A DNA stretch of 18,839 nt from Flemingiibacterium sp045644145 (GCA_045644145.1 JAZRGK010000068.1:1-18839); one strand, 5' to 3'. Positions 7,916-15,211 are shown, counted from the stretch's first letter. Numbers and translations: made by a program. The notes: generated from the sequence alone by a model not told the origin.

Positions 7916-9691
7916 TTAGTCGCGTACCTTGATGTGGACTTCACGGAGCTGAAGCTCGGTTACTTCTCCTGGAGCGCCCATCATAAGATCCTGCGCATTT
8001 CCGTTAAGCGGGAACGCGATAACGTCGCGGATGGTTTCCTCGCCTGCGATAAGCATGATCATACGGTCAACGCCGGGCGCCATACCTGCGTGAGGGGGAG
8101 CACCGTAAGCAAATGCGTTGTAAAGCGCGCCGAACTTAGCCTTAAGAACATCCTCGCCGTAGCCTGCGATCTCAAATGCCTTACGCATAATATCGGGGTT
8201 GTGGTTTCTTACTGCACCGGAGGACAGCTCAACGCCGTTGCACACGATGTCGTACTGATAAGCGAAGATATCAAGGGGATCCTTGTTAAGAAGCGCATCC
8301 ATACCACCCTGAGGCATAGAGAAAGGATTGTGTGTAAAGTCGATCTTGCCCGTTTCCTCGTTTCTCTCGTACATGGGGAAGTCAACGATAAAGCAGAACT
8401 CGAAGGAATCCTTCTTTATGAGGTTAAGCTCATTTGCGATCCATGTGCGCATCTGACCTGCAAGAGAGTTGATAACATTGGGAGCATCGCTTATAAAGAA
8501 CAGGGAGTCGCCTTCCTTGATGCCGCAAAGCTCGGTAAGCTCAGCCTTTTCAGCTTCGGAGAGGAATTTCGCAATAGGGCCCTTGTACTCGCCGTTTTCA
8601 AGAGTAATGTATCCGCATCCGAACTTCATACCGATGCTTCTTGAATATACGTCGATAGCCTTTTCAAACGCCTTCTTGCCGTCACCGTCGCCGTCCTTCT
8701 TAACGAGATAGTTTGCAACGATACCGCGAACGAGCTTGTTCTTGAAGGGAATGGTTCTGCCGTTGATCTCGAGGAAATCGTGGCTTGCGAAGAAGCCGGT
8801 GAGATCCTTAATTTCAAGGGGATTTCTCAGGTCGGGCTTATCTGTACCGTATTTGAGCATGGAATCAGCGAATGTAATACGTCTGAAAGGCGGCTCGGAT
8901 ACGGGCTTGTCGGAAAACTTCTTAAAGGTGTTGTATACTACCTTCTCCGCAACTGCGAATACGTCTTCCTGAGTAGCGAATGACATTTCAAAGTCAAGCT
9001 GATAGAACTCTCCGGGCGATCTGTCCTGACGTGCATCCTCATCACGGAAGCAGGGTGCGATCTGGAAATAGCGGTCAAAGCCTGATGTCATGAGAAGCTG
9101 CTTGAACTGCTGAGGAGCCTGGGGCAGAGCATAGAACTTGCCCTTGTGCTTACGGGAAGGAACGAGATAGTCGCGCGCACCCTCGGGAGAGGACGCGGTC
9201 AAAATAGGAGTCTGAATTTCGAGGAATCCCATTTCTTCCATCTGCGAACGGAGATAGGAGAGAATTTTGGAGCGAAGCACGATGTTATCGTGAAGCTTTC
9301 TGTTGCGAAGGTCGAGATAGCGGTATCTGAGGCGAACATCCTCGCGTGTTTCCATGGAAGCGTCGATCTCGAAGGGCAGACCGAGCTGGCAGGGACCGAG
9401 AACCTCGATTCTTTCGGCTCTTACTTCAATAAGACCGGTAGCAAGCTTGGGGTTTACGGTTTCAGCATCGCGCTCGGTAACAGTGCCCTCTACAAGGATA
9501 ACGGTTTCCTTTGGCATGCCTGCTATCATTTTATCGTCATTTACGACGATCTGTGTAATACCGTAGTGATCGCGAAGGTCAACGAAAAGTACGCCGCCGT
9601 GGTCACGGACGGTGTCGATCCAACCGGTGAGAGTGACATTCTCGCCGATGTGGTTTTTGGTAAGCTCATTACAAGTATGAGTTCGTAACAT
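7916..9691 (-). CDS. aspS: Aspartyl-tRNA synthetase, possibly non-discriminating
   Basis: A class II synthetase charging tRNAAsp, and probably tRNAAsn, with aspartate. The 591-aa bacterial form has an N-terminal OB-fold anticodon-binding domain (about 1-105), motif 2 FRDEDARQDR (215-224), the bacterial GAD-type insertion and motif 3 GVDR (540-543) followed by IRDVIAFP. His31 in RDHGG is the residue found in non-discriminating enzymes; the second reported discriminating position carries Glu rather than Gly or Lys. Linkage to gatCAB and a T-box that appears to read AAC supports a role in the indirect Asn pathway. ATG at 9700 has GGAGG touching it, whereas ATG 9691 has GGAGG nine bases away and gives the usual MLRTH start. 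Confidence 0.95.
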   Translation of the reverse strand: MLRTHTCNELTKNHIGENVTLTGWIDTVRDHGGVLFVDLRDHYGITQIVVNDDKMIAGMPKETVILVEGTVTERDAETVNPKLATGLIEVRAERIEVLGPCQLGLPFEIDASMETREDVRLRYRYLDLRNRKLHDNIVLRSKILSYLRSQMEEMGFLEIQTPILTASSPEGARDYLVPSRKHKGKFYALPQAPQQFKQLLMTSGFDRYFQIAPCFRDEDARQDRSPGEFYQLDFEMSFATQEDVFAVAEKVVYNTFKKFSDKPVSEPPFRRITFADSMLKYGTDKPDLRNPLEIKDLTGFFASHDFLEINGRTIPFKNKLVRGIVANYLVKKDGDGDGKKAFEKAIDVYSRSIGMKFGCGYITLENGEYKGPIAKFLSEAEKAELTELCGIKEGDSLFFISDAPNVINSLAGQMRTWIANELNLIKKDSFEFCFIVDFPMYERNEETGKIDFTHNPFSMPQGGMDALLNKDPLDIFAYQYDIVCNGVELSSGAVRNHNPDIMRKAFEIAGYGEDVLKAKFGALYNAFAYGAPPHAGMAPGVDRMIMLIAGEETIRDVIAFPLNGNAQDLMMGAPGEVTELQLREVHIKVRD

Positions 9692-9770
9692 GGTTTTCAT
9701 CCTCCGAAATAAAGTTTTGTTTTAATATAGACATTATTTTAAGCTTGCACGGACAGGAGTGAAAATAAAC

Positions 9771-9806
9771 AAAAAATGCCCTCCGTCCGCACATGGGACG
9801 AAAGAC
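9771..9806 (-). terminator. T-box regulatory terminator
   Basis: On minus, GUCUUUCGUCC and GGACGGAGGGC pair over 11 positions (several G-U) around a 6-7 base loop, followed by UUUUUU. It competes with the antiterminator formed by the T-box bulge. Confidence 0.85.
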
Positions 9807-10027
9807 AACTTCCGCGATACCACCCAAATTGATCTTAAATATAAGATCCACTCAATTAAGCCTTTACGGGGCTAACGTGCGGTTCTAATAACAGCCGTAT
9901 AAACGGTGCGTTCTTCCGCAAGCTCCGGAGTGTTTTTCGCGCAATACTTGCCGCCGTATTTCCAGCGTCAACGGCTCTCTGTGGGCTGTGCTTTGCGTTA
10001 CTCGCTCCATCAAAACTATTTTTACTT
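9771..10027 (-). ncRNA. T-box riboswitch controlling aspS-gatCAB, apparent Asn (AAC) specifier
   Basis: The leader RNA senses uncharged tRNA and antiterminates. The near-canonical T-box core (UGGGUGGUAUCGCGGA, complement of 9811-9826) is followed by a terminator stem with 11 pairs (9804 down to 9777 region) and a U6 run at 9776-9771. Stem I can be folded: GGAG/CUCC lower helix, the S-turn AGUA opposite GAA, a CGCAA/UUGCG helix and an AGAGAGCC motif. Between GAA (9938-9936) and CUCC lies A-AAC-A, placing specifier AAC (Asn) at 9934-9932. No GAC occurs there. A hairpin GATCTTA-TATT-TAAGATC precedes the T-box. UGGU in the bulge pairs with a discriminator A, or by wobble with G. Confidence 0.9.
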
Positions 10028-10031
10028 CTAT

Positions 10032-10060
10032 ATTGTATCACATTTTCCCTGCCTTGTCAA
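10032..10060 (-). promoter_or_regulatory. Sigma-A promoter of the T-box-aspS-gatCAB operon
   Basis: On minus, -35 TTGACA (10060-10055), 17-base spacer, -10 TACAAT (10037-10032). Transcription would start near 10026, just before T-box stem I. Confidence 0.85.
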
Positions 10061-10171
10061 GAGAAAATTTTCGGCAATAATTGTAATAACTTTGCAAGGT
10101 AAATTGGGGATTTTGTATGCCCTGTGCACTATGCAGGCGGATATACCATATACTGTCCTGAGGTGATTTAT

Positions 10172-10435
10172 ATTTCTTACTTATCGGATCTTGTGCCGGG
10201 GGAGTCGGCATTTATAAATAAAATTGAAAATACGGACATCTCGCGAAGACTCCATGAGCTTGGATTTATAGGCGGTACATTCGTTGAGTGTGTGGCAAAA
10301 GCTCCTTTTAAGGGGCCTTCCGCATATCTTGTGCGCGGCTCGGTCATTGCACTTCGCAAAGATGATGCGCGTTTAATAAATGTTCAGCGTGCTCCATACT
10401 CGTCAGATTGCAGGCAGTACCAAAAATGGGATTAA
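10172..10435 (+). CDS. feoA: FeoA-domain protein, iron transport accessory
   Basis: A small SH3-like cytoplasmic protein that supports the FeoB ferrous iron transporter. The FeoA pattern is clear: YLSDLVPGESAFI, RRLHELGFIGGTFVE, then APFKGPSAYLVRGSVIALRKDDARLI. The start is unusual. GAGGTG (10160-10165) lies six bases before ATT at 10172, giving I-S-Y-L-S-D-L, which matches where FeoA proteins begin. No ATG is in frame nearby. In-frame GTG codons at 10124 and 10163 are alternatives, but the first has only a distant GGGGA and the second lies inside the ribosome binding site. The feoB ATG overlaps the feoA stop by ten bases (10426-10435), indicating translational coupling. No Fur box was identified. 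Confidence 0.85.
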   Translation: MSYLSDLVPGESAFINKIENTDISRRLHELGFIGGTFVECVAKAPFKGPSAYLVRGSVIALRKDDARLINVQRAPYSSDCRQYQKWD

Positions 10436-12447
10436 CGAATACATCCACCGGGTTTCTCACAGCGCGCGGCGGCTCGGGAAAGCGGCTATCCTACACCGCC
10501 ATTCTTGCCGGGAATCCCAATGTTGGAAAAAGCAGCATATTTAATGCGCTTACAGGAATGAAACAGCATACAGGCAACTGGACGGGGAAAACGGTAGCAT
10601 CTGCCGTAGGACATTCGGAGCGTGAGGATATTACATTTGTAGATCTTCCCGGAATGTATTCCTTGCGCTCACACTCCGCAGAGGAAGAAGCGGCAAGAGA
10701 TTTTATTCGCGGCGAATCCGCAGATGCGGTTGTTGTGGTGTGTGATGCGCTGTGCCTTGAAGGCGGTCTGTCGCTTGCTATTCAGATAACCGAGCTTACG
10801 GAAAACGTAATAGTATGTGTGAATTTTATGGATGAAGCCGCAAGACGTGAAATTGATATTGATATGTCGGTAATAGAAAATGCTCTCGGCGTACCTGCTG
10901 TGGGGGTAAGCGCAAGAAGCGGAGAGGGAATAAGCGAGCTTTGCGAAATAATACGGAATCGCAAAAGCATACCAAAGAAAAATAGAACCGTATCTGTATA
11001 TCCGCCTTCAGTGGAAGCGGAGCTTTCCGAACTTGAAAGTGCCGGATATATGAGATGGGATGTTACCGATGCATGGCTTTCCGGTGAAATGGACGATACA
11101 GAGAGGGAAGCGTTTGACAGATGCGGCGGAAGGTCAGACGGATTTTCCGAAATGCTCACTGCAAGACCTGTGATAGTCGCCGAGGGAATTGCCTGCGATG
11201 CAGTAAAAAAGATAGGTACGGATAGTGTTCCCGAAAGATTCCTTGCCTATACAAGGCGCGATAGAATGATCGACCGAATAATTACGAGTCGTTTTTGGTC
11301 AGTGCCCATCATGCTTTTGATGCTTGCAGGCATATTTTGGCTTACCATAGTTGGTTCAAACTACCCCTCGTCATTACTCCAGTCAGGCTTTGATAAAATC
11401 GAGCTGCTTTTATACAGTGCGCTGTCTTTTTTGTCCGATACAGCACGGGAACTTATCGTGTGCGGAGTTTTTCGCACCCTTTTCAGAGTGGTGGCGGTAA
11501 TGCTTCCGCCTATGGCAATATTTTTTCCCTTGTTTACGCTTATGGAAGATTTCGGACTGCTGGGGCGTATCGCGTTCAATATTGACGGCGCATTAGCACG
11601 CTCCGGCGCTTGCGGAAAGCAGGCGCTGACCATGTGCATGGGGCTTGGATGCAATGCCGCCGGGGTTGTTGGATGCCGGATAATAGATTCACCAAGAGAG
11701 CGCATGATAGCCATGCTGACAAACAACTTTATGCCATGTAACGGGCGGTTTCCCATACTCATAACCATGTCAGCGATTTTGTGTGCCGGGAAAATGGGGC
11801 TGGGCGCACTCGTAATGACTGCCGTTATAGTTTTTGGAGTGCTTGCAACACTTGGTGTATCAAAACTTTTGTCGGCGACACTGCTTCGGGGAACGCCGTC
11901 GAGCTTTACTCTTGAACTGCCGCCTTACCGCCGTCCGCAAATAGGGCGCGTGATCGTAAGGTCGGTTTTTGACCGAACGCTGTTCGTACTCGGACGTGCG
12001 GCGGCGGTTGCGGCACCTGCGGGACTTGTAATATGGGTGCTTGCCAACGTTTATATCGTGGATGGCACTCTGCTTACCTATATTTGCGCCGCTCTCGACC
12101 CTGTGGGGCGGTTTATAGGGCTTGACGGCGCTGTGCTGTGCTCATTTATTTTAGGATTCCCGGCAAACGAGATAGTATTGCCGCTTACGGTCATGTGCTA
12201 CACCGCATCAGGCTCGCTTGGTACGGGGGCGGATATTGCCGGTATACTTGCGGCAAACGGATGGACATCGCTGACGGTAATAAACATGATGATAATGACA
12301 GTATTCCATTTCCCGTGCTCCACAACGGTGCTGACCGTGAAAAAAGAAAGCGGAAGTCTTGGAATGACGGTGCTTTCCATGATTATTCCTACAGTTATTG
12401 GATTTTTGCTCTGCACGCTTACTTCCGCTTTGTATAGATGGTTATAA
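10426..12447 (+). CDS. feoB: Ferrous iron transporter FeoB
   Basis: A membrane Fe(II) importer with an N-terminal GTPase domain. From the ATG at 10426 (673 aa) the G motifs are in order: G1 GNPNVGKSS (29-37), G2 Thr near 53-56, G3 DLPGMYSL (73-80), G4 NFMD (123-126, where NxxD is expected) and G5-like SARSGEG (152-158). The membrane domain starts near residue 285 with SRFWSVPIMLL and has the FeoB core motifs GLGCNAAGVVGCR, NNFMPCNGRFPI, GFPANEIVLP and FHFPCSTT. An in-frame TTG at 10408 is less likely. It overlaps feoA by ten bases and is followed by a strong terminator, so this is a two-gene operon. Length and motifs appear intact. Confidence 0.95.
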   Translation: MGLTNTSTGFLTARGGSGKRLSYTAILAGNPNVGKSSIFNALTGMKQHTGNWTGKTVASAVGHSEREDITFVDLPGMYSLRSHSAEEEAARDFIRGESADAVVVVCDALCLEGGLSLAIQITELTENVIVCVNFMDEAARREIDIDMSVIENALGVPAVGVSARSGEGISELCEIIRNRKSIPKKNRTVSVYPPSVEAELSELESAGYMRWDVTDAWLSGEMDDTEREAFDRCGGRSDGFSEMLTARPVIVAEGIACDAVKKIGTDSVPERFLAYTRRDRMIDRIITSRFWSVPIMLLMLAGIFWLTIVGSNYPSSLLQSGFDKIELLLYSALSFLSDTARELIVCGVFRTLFRVVAVMLPPMAIFFPLFTLMEDFGLLGRIAFNIDGALARSGACGKQALTMCMGLGCNAAGVVGCRIIDSPRERMIAMLTNNFMPCNGRFPILITMSAILCAGKMGLGALVMTAVIVFGVLATLGVSKLLSATLLRGTPSSFTLELPPYRRPQIGRVIVRSVFDRTLFVLGRAAAVAAPAGLVIWVLANVYIVDGTLLTYICAALDPVGRFIGLDGAVLCSFILGFPANEIVLPLTVMCYTASGSLGTGADIAGILAANGWTSLTVINMMIMTVFHFPCSTTVLTVKKESGSLGMTVLSMIIPTVIGFLLCTLTSALYRWL

Positions 12448-12448
12448 G

Positions 12449-12482
12449 AAAATCGGTACGTCCGGACGGGCGTACCGATTTT
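12449..12482. terminator. Bidirectional terminator after feoB
   Basis: Perfect 12-base arms (12449-12460 and 12471-12482; AAAATCGGTACG and complement) with a 10-base loop. The right arm ends TTTT on plus and the left arm gives TTTT on minus. It begins two bases after the feoB stop, and its right arm overlaps the stop codon of the convergent gene at 12481. Confidence 0.8.
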
Positions 12483-13251
12483 ATGCTTCTATGTTATCCG
12501 ATTTTGAAACTACTGAATATATATAAGCCCTGCCGACCGTTTCTGTGTGCTCTATAATACCAAGGGATACGAGGGTGCGCACCGCTTTTCCTGCTGTGCC
12601 GGACGTCATTTTTGCGGCTTTTGCAAATTCTGCCGCAGTGAAGCGCGTGCCAAGTGATGGCGGAATAAGGTTTAGATAATCCGCAGGCTTTTTCAGCGTT
12701 ATAACATCGTTAAGCTCCGTAGGTATTCGCTCATAGCGTGATGCCCCTCGCTTCTTGGTGAGATTTTTCGGGCTTAGCATTCGGAATTCATCCATATCAC
12801 AGAAAACAAGGGTGAAAGTCACGTTTTTCATTGGCATTATGGGCCTTAAGGAGTACATCTCGTAAAGTATATCCCATGGCTTTCCCGTTTTGGGAGATTT
12901 TCGCCGTTCGGACAGCTCACCGCTTTCAGGGTTTACCCATACGATATGCTTGGTGGCGGCAATAGGGAATACCAAGTTTATTTTGTGGTTTTCAGATAGG
13001 TCTGCAAGCTTCTTTCGCATTTTGGCAAAAGAGCGTGTCTGGATTTCGGTGATCCTATCACCGTCCTTTATATCTGCCACATATCCGCTCACTTTTTGTT
13101 CGTGCTTTGAGGTGTCAGGTTCAAAGAAATTTTTTAGAATAATGTGGAGTTTGCGCTCGCCGAGAGTGCCGATCCCACGTTTTTTGCGCTCTGCAGTCAG
13201 AGCAGAGAGGGTGCAGGCATTAAATCTTTCTGTATCTTTCTCAGTTATCAT
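12481..13251 (-). CDS. Putative PD-(D/E)XK-like protein with C-terminal winged helix
   Basis: 256 aa, function unknown. The N-terminal half reads like a restriction-endonuclease fold: GIGTLGERK with Glu32, a hydrophobic strand ending in Asp60 (GYVAD), then ITEIQTRS with Glu69-x-Gln71 and lysines at 78, 80 and 81, resembling a D...ExQ variant of PD-(D/E)XK. The C-terminal part (about 202-256) looks like a winged helix: FTAAEFAKAAKMTSGTAGKAVRTLVSLGIIEH, written here as two adjoining segments FTAAEFAKAAKMTSG and TAGKAVRTLVSLGIIEH. I believe such proteins occur as uncharacterised families in Clostridia. It stands alone with its own strong promoter, with no methylase or CRISPR genes beside it. The start ATG 13251 has no good Shine-Dalgarno sequence; a dyad fills the 5' UTR. 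The nuclease fold is inference. Confidence 0.85.
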   Translation of the reverse strand: MITEKDTERFNACTLSALTAERKKRGIGTLGERKLHIILKNFFEPDTSKHEQKVSGYVADIKDGDRITEIQTRSFAKMRKKLADLSENHKINLVFPIAATKHIVWVNPESGELSERRKSPKTGKPWDILYEMYSLRPIMPMKNVTFTLVFCDMDEFRMLSPKNLTKKRGASRYERIPTELNDVITLKKPADYLNLIPPSLGTRFTAAEFAKAAKMTSGTAGKAVRTLVSLGIIEHTETVGRAYIYSVVSKSDNIEA

Positions 13252-13253
13252 AA

Positions 13254-13283
13254 GTACCGTACCGTTTAACGTATTTACGGTAC
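13254..13283. promoter_or_regulatory. Candidate operator dyad in the 5' UTR of the 12481-13251 gene
   Basis: GTACCGT occurs twice in overlapping copies (13254-13260 and 13259-13265), with the inverted copy ACGGTAC at 13277-13283. It lies from just after the -10 box up to the start codon, where a repressor would block initiation. The winged helix of the gene product is a possible ligand. Confidence 0.45.
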
Positions 13284-13284
13284 T

Positions 13285-13313
13285 ATTGTATTATATTTTC
13301 GAAAATAAGTCAA
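13285..13313 (-). promoter_or_regulatory. Sigma-A promoter of the 12481-13251 gene
   Basis: On minus, -35 TTGACT (13313-13308), 17 bases, -10 TACAAT (13290-13285). The 5' UTR is only about 30 bases. Confidence 0.75.
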
Positions 13314-13326
13314 GGGGGTATAATAA

Positions 13327-13352
13327 ATGCGGACCTCGTGGGAGGTCCGCAT
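13327..13352 (-). terminator. Terminator of the cysteine-rich protein gene
   Basis: 11-base perfect arms (13327-13337 and 13342-13352, ATGCGGACCTC and complement) around a four-base loop. On minus it is followed by TTTATTAT. It begins seven bases after the stop at 13359 and insulates the next minus-strand promoter. Confidence 0.75.
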
Positions 13353-13358
13353 AGGGGA

Positions 13359-14237
13359 TTAGTGCTTGCCGCAGCCGCAGTCACCGTCACCGCCGGAGCG
13401 CTGTGAAGCACCGGCATGAGGTGAGCAGCAGTTCTGCGAAATGGCAATTCTGCCGGGGGCAAACTCATCAATGGGGAACGCCATTCTGCGGAATGCATCG
13501 CAGGGAGAACCGGTGTCATTGCATGTACATTCCTTGTCGGGAACGCTGAACTCGACCGCGTTTATGAGATACTGCTCGGGGCGCTCGATGCGGATCACTG
13601 AGAAGAATCCGAGGGATACCGCAAGATAACGGCTTCCGTCATCGAGAAGTCCGCCAAATCCGTCGCTTACTGCTGTGGGAATATCCATGCAGCAGCAACA
13701 GCAGCGGCACTCAGAGGGGGTATCAACTACCCGTGTGCCGAGAACTACGGGGTCGACGGTTTCTACCACCGCGATAGGCAGATTGTTGCCTACCTCGCCG
13801 CATACGGGAGCAGAGCAGAAAGAGTCACCGGGGGTTCCGGAACGGAATATGTGTACCGAGCCTTCGCCGCCGTAAAGAACCACGGACTTTTCCACTACCG
13901 CAAGACCGGTGAAGCACTGAGCTTTACCGGGGCAGATGCATGCTTCAAGCTCAAGGCGTACATAGAAGCGTACGGTTACACGGTAAAAGCCGCGGGAGAG
14001 CTGTACCGGCTCAACTGTAATGGCAGAGGAGCAGATTTCTGCGGATTTTGTGCGTACCTGAGTGGTGTGTTCGATGATGTTCTGACCGATCTCGTCAAGG
14101 AAAACGCGCGTGTCTTCAAAGCAGTCGCGGTCACGGCAGGAGTCGAAAACCTGATAGGTATCTATCACAACACCGCAGCCGTTCTGAACGCCGATGCCCT
14201 GACGTGTGCCGAAAACACTGTTTCTGTTATCAGCCAT
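13359..14237 (-). CDS. Cysteine-rich protein of unknown function
   Basis: 292 aa with about 22 cysteines, including a run of five (Cys179-183) preceded by Cys177, and a CNDTGSPC-like segment, NCC and CGCGKH at the C-terminus. The N-terminal third contains YQVFDSCRDRDCFEDTRVFL (28-47), VRTKSAEI and ITVEPVQLSRGFYRVTVRFY (73-92), which look like conserved blocks. No signal peptide or membrane segment is visible. The gene starts at ATG 14237 with GGATGG about ten bases upstream. It is flanked upstream by a hairpin and downstream by a terminator, so it is probably transcribed alone or with the M23-like gene. Cysteine-rich proteins of this type could be spore-coat or metal-binding components, but nothing here proves either. 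Confidence 0.85.
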   Translation of the reverse strand: MADNRNSVFGTRQGIGVQNGCGVVIDTYQVFDSCRDRDCFEDTRVFLDEIGQNIIEHTTQVRTKSAEICSSAITVEPVQLSRGFYRVTVRFYVRLELEACICPGKAQCFTGLAVVEKSVVLYGGEGSVHIFRSGTPGDSFCSAPVCGEVGNNLPIAVVETVDPVVLGTRVVDTPSECRCCCCCMDIPTAVSDGFGGLLDDGSRYLAVSLGFFSVIRIERPEQYLINAVEFSVPDKECTCNDTGSPCDAFRRMAFPIDEFAPGRIAISQNCCSPHAGASQRSGGDGDCGCGKH

Positions 14238-14263
14238 GTTGTTATATCCATCCTTTCCAAAAG

Positions 14264-14282
14264 GCGGACAAAAGATGTCCGC
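14264..14282 (-). other. Hairpin upstream of the cysteine-rich protein gene
   Basis: GCGGACA (14264-14270) and TGTCCGC (14276-14282) form a 7-bp stem with a five-base loop. On minus it is followed by CTTTTGG and then the ribosome binding site of the 13359-14237 gene. It may be a weak terminator of the M23-like gene, whose stop is 92 bases earlier, or a 5' UTR element. The rest of the 136-base spacer shows no strong sigma-A promoter. Confidence 0.4.
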
Positions 14283-14373
14283 TTATGTTCGCTTTTGATA
14301 TGTTGTATGGGATGCGCCGCAGGCGTATCCTCATTTACATGGTATGCAAGCAAGGATGAATATGTTCCCGGAG

Positions 14374-14937
14374 TTATGCGTTTTCCAGCTTTGCGAGTAT
14401 CTTTTTCCACACATCCGGTGCTTCGGGACTACTATTTATAAATACGCGTGTCTTTTCGGAAAGTCCGCATACGGTACATACTGTATCTGCAGGATCATCG
14501 TGGGGCGGTGTAAATTCACGGGTGCTTTTCGGGATACCGAGATAATCGCATCCGTCGATACGCCTTCCGTTTCGGCGAAATTCCAGCATCAGATAATCTC
14601 TCATGCCGGCGCCGCTGTTTCCCTCTATGCCTATTACTTCACCGGCGCGTACATAGTCGCCTTCCTCAACAAAGCGGTGGGCTAAGCGGCAATATGTAAT
14701 GTTGACACCGTTTTTGCCCGTAAGCGTTACTGCCATCCCCAGCCTGTGTTCGCGGGAGCGAGGATCATAGTTCGTGCCTGCGCGAAGCACTATGCCGTCC
14801 TCTAGTGCGGTTACTTCTTTAGAAGAACCGTAAACAGATGGACGTCCCTCGAAGCACAGTACACCGCTTATTTGCTTTTTTCCTGTAGTACGGATTTCTG
14901 TAAGTATAAAATGGCGCGATTTGTAAAGCTGAAGCAT
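14374..14937 (-). CDS. Degenerate LytM/M23-domain protein with C-terminal CxxC segment
   Basis: 187 aa. Residues about 25-135 match the LytM (M23) beta-barrel: VTALEDGIVLRAG, TYCRLAHRFVEEGDYVRAGEVIG, IEGNSGAG, then LEFRRNGRRIDGCDYL. However, the HLH zinc motif after GNSG is YLM (115-117), the YxHLS histidine is Arg84, and there is no HxxxD motif. It therefore should not bind zinc or cleave peptidoglycan. A short C-terminal part contains CTVC (154-157) and SSPEAPDVWKKILAKL. There is no signal peptide. An excellent AAGGAGGT lies eight bases before ATG 14937. It follows the small HTH gene by 52 bases, with an operator-like dyad in between. A cytoplasmic scaffold or binding role is possible. Confidence 0.85.
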   Translation of the reverse strand: MLQLYKSRHFILTEIRTTGKKQISGVLCFEGRPSVYGSSKEVTALEDGIVLRAGTNYDPRSREHRLGMAVTLTGKNGVNITYCRLAHRFVEEGDYVRAGEVIGIEGNSGAGMRDYLMLEFRRNGRRIDGCDYLGIPKSTREFTPPHDDPADTVCTVCGLSEKTRVFINSSPEAPDVWKKILAKLENA

Positions 14938-14971
14938 TTTTTGTACCTCCTTGAAATTTGAATTGTTACTG

Positions 14972-14988
14972 GTTCAGAAAATCTAAAC
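14972..14988. promoter_or_regulatory. Operator-like dyad O1, between the HTH gene and the M23-like gene
   Basis: GTTCAG-AAAAT-CTAAAC differs from O2 (15239-15255) at two of 17 positions. It lies immediately after the stop codon of the 73-aa HTH gene and 35 bases before the M23-like start codon. A clear -35/-10 pair is not visible next to it. Confidence 0.6.
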
Positions 14989-14989
14989 T

Positions 14990-15211
14990 TTATTGACTAA
15001 AAAAACACCGCAGAAACTCTGATTCGGAAAGCCCCAGTGCCGACGCGGCGCGAAGCATCTCGGATTGCCTTGCTTCCGCTGTATCACTAAGTAAATGCTG
15101 AAACCGTGACTTACTCATTCCCGTTTGCGCAAGAAATTGTGCCGTACCGCAGCGTTCTTCAACAAGTTTTGCCAATAGTTGCCGATTTACCGTTGTTTGC
15201 GATTTGTTCAT
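14990..15211 (-). CDS. Small helix-turn-helix transcriptional regulator
   Basis: 73 aa with a lambda-repressor-like HTH at about 22-42 (GTAQFLAQTGMSKSRFQHLLS) and a following helix with ASALGLSESEFLRCF. It is probably a DNA-binding repressor without an effector domain. The ATG at 15211 has AAGGGTG about ten bases upstream; a longer in-frame start at 15286 would run over the promoter and operator and is rejected. The gene is driven by a perfect TTGACA-17-TATAAT promoter whose start point lies under dyad O2, suggesting autoregulation. It faces the XRE gene across a shared control region, as in Cro/CI-type switches. Confidence 0.8.
   Translation of the reverse strand: MNKSQTTVNRQLLAKLVEERCGTAQFLAQTGMSKSRFQHLLSDTAEARQSEMLRAASALGLSESEFLRCFFSQ

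Noticed and set aside
12481..13251. Restriction-modification system
   Set aside because: There is no methyltransferase or specificity gene within several kilobases, so only a nuclease-like fold is suggested.
13851..14441. 196-codon open frame on plus opposite the cysteine-rich gene
   Set aside because: The minus frame has a good start, ribosome binding site and terminator, and conserved-looking blocks. The plus frame runs across two gene ends.
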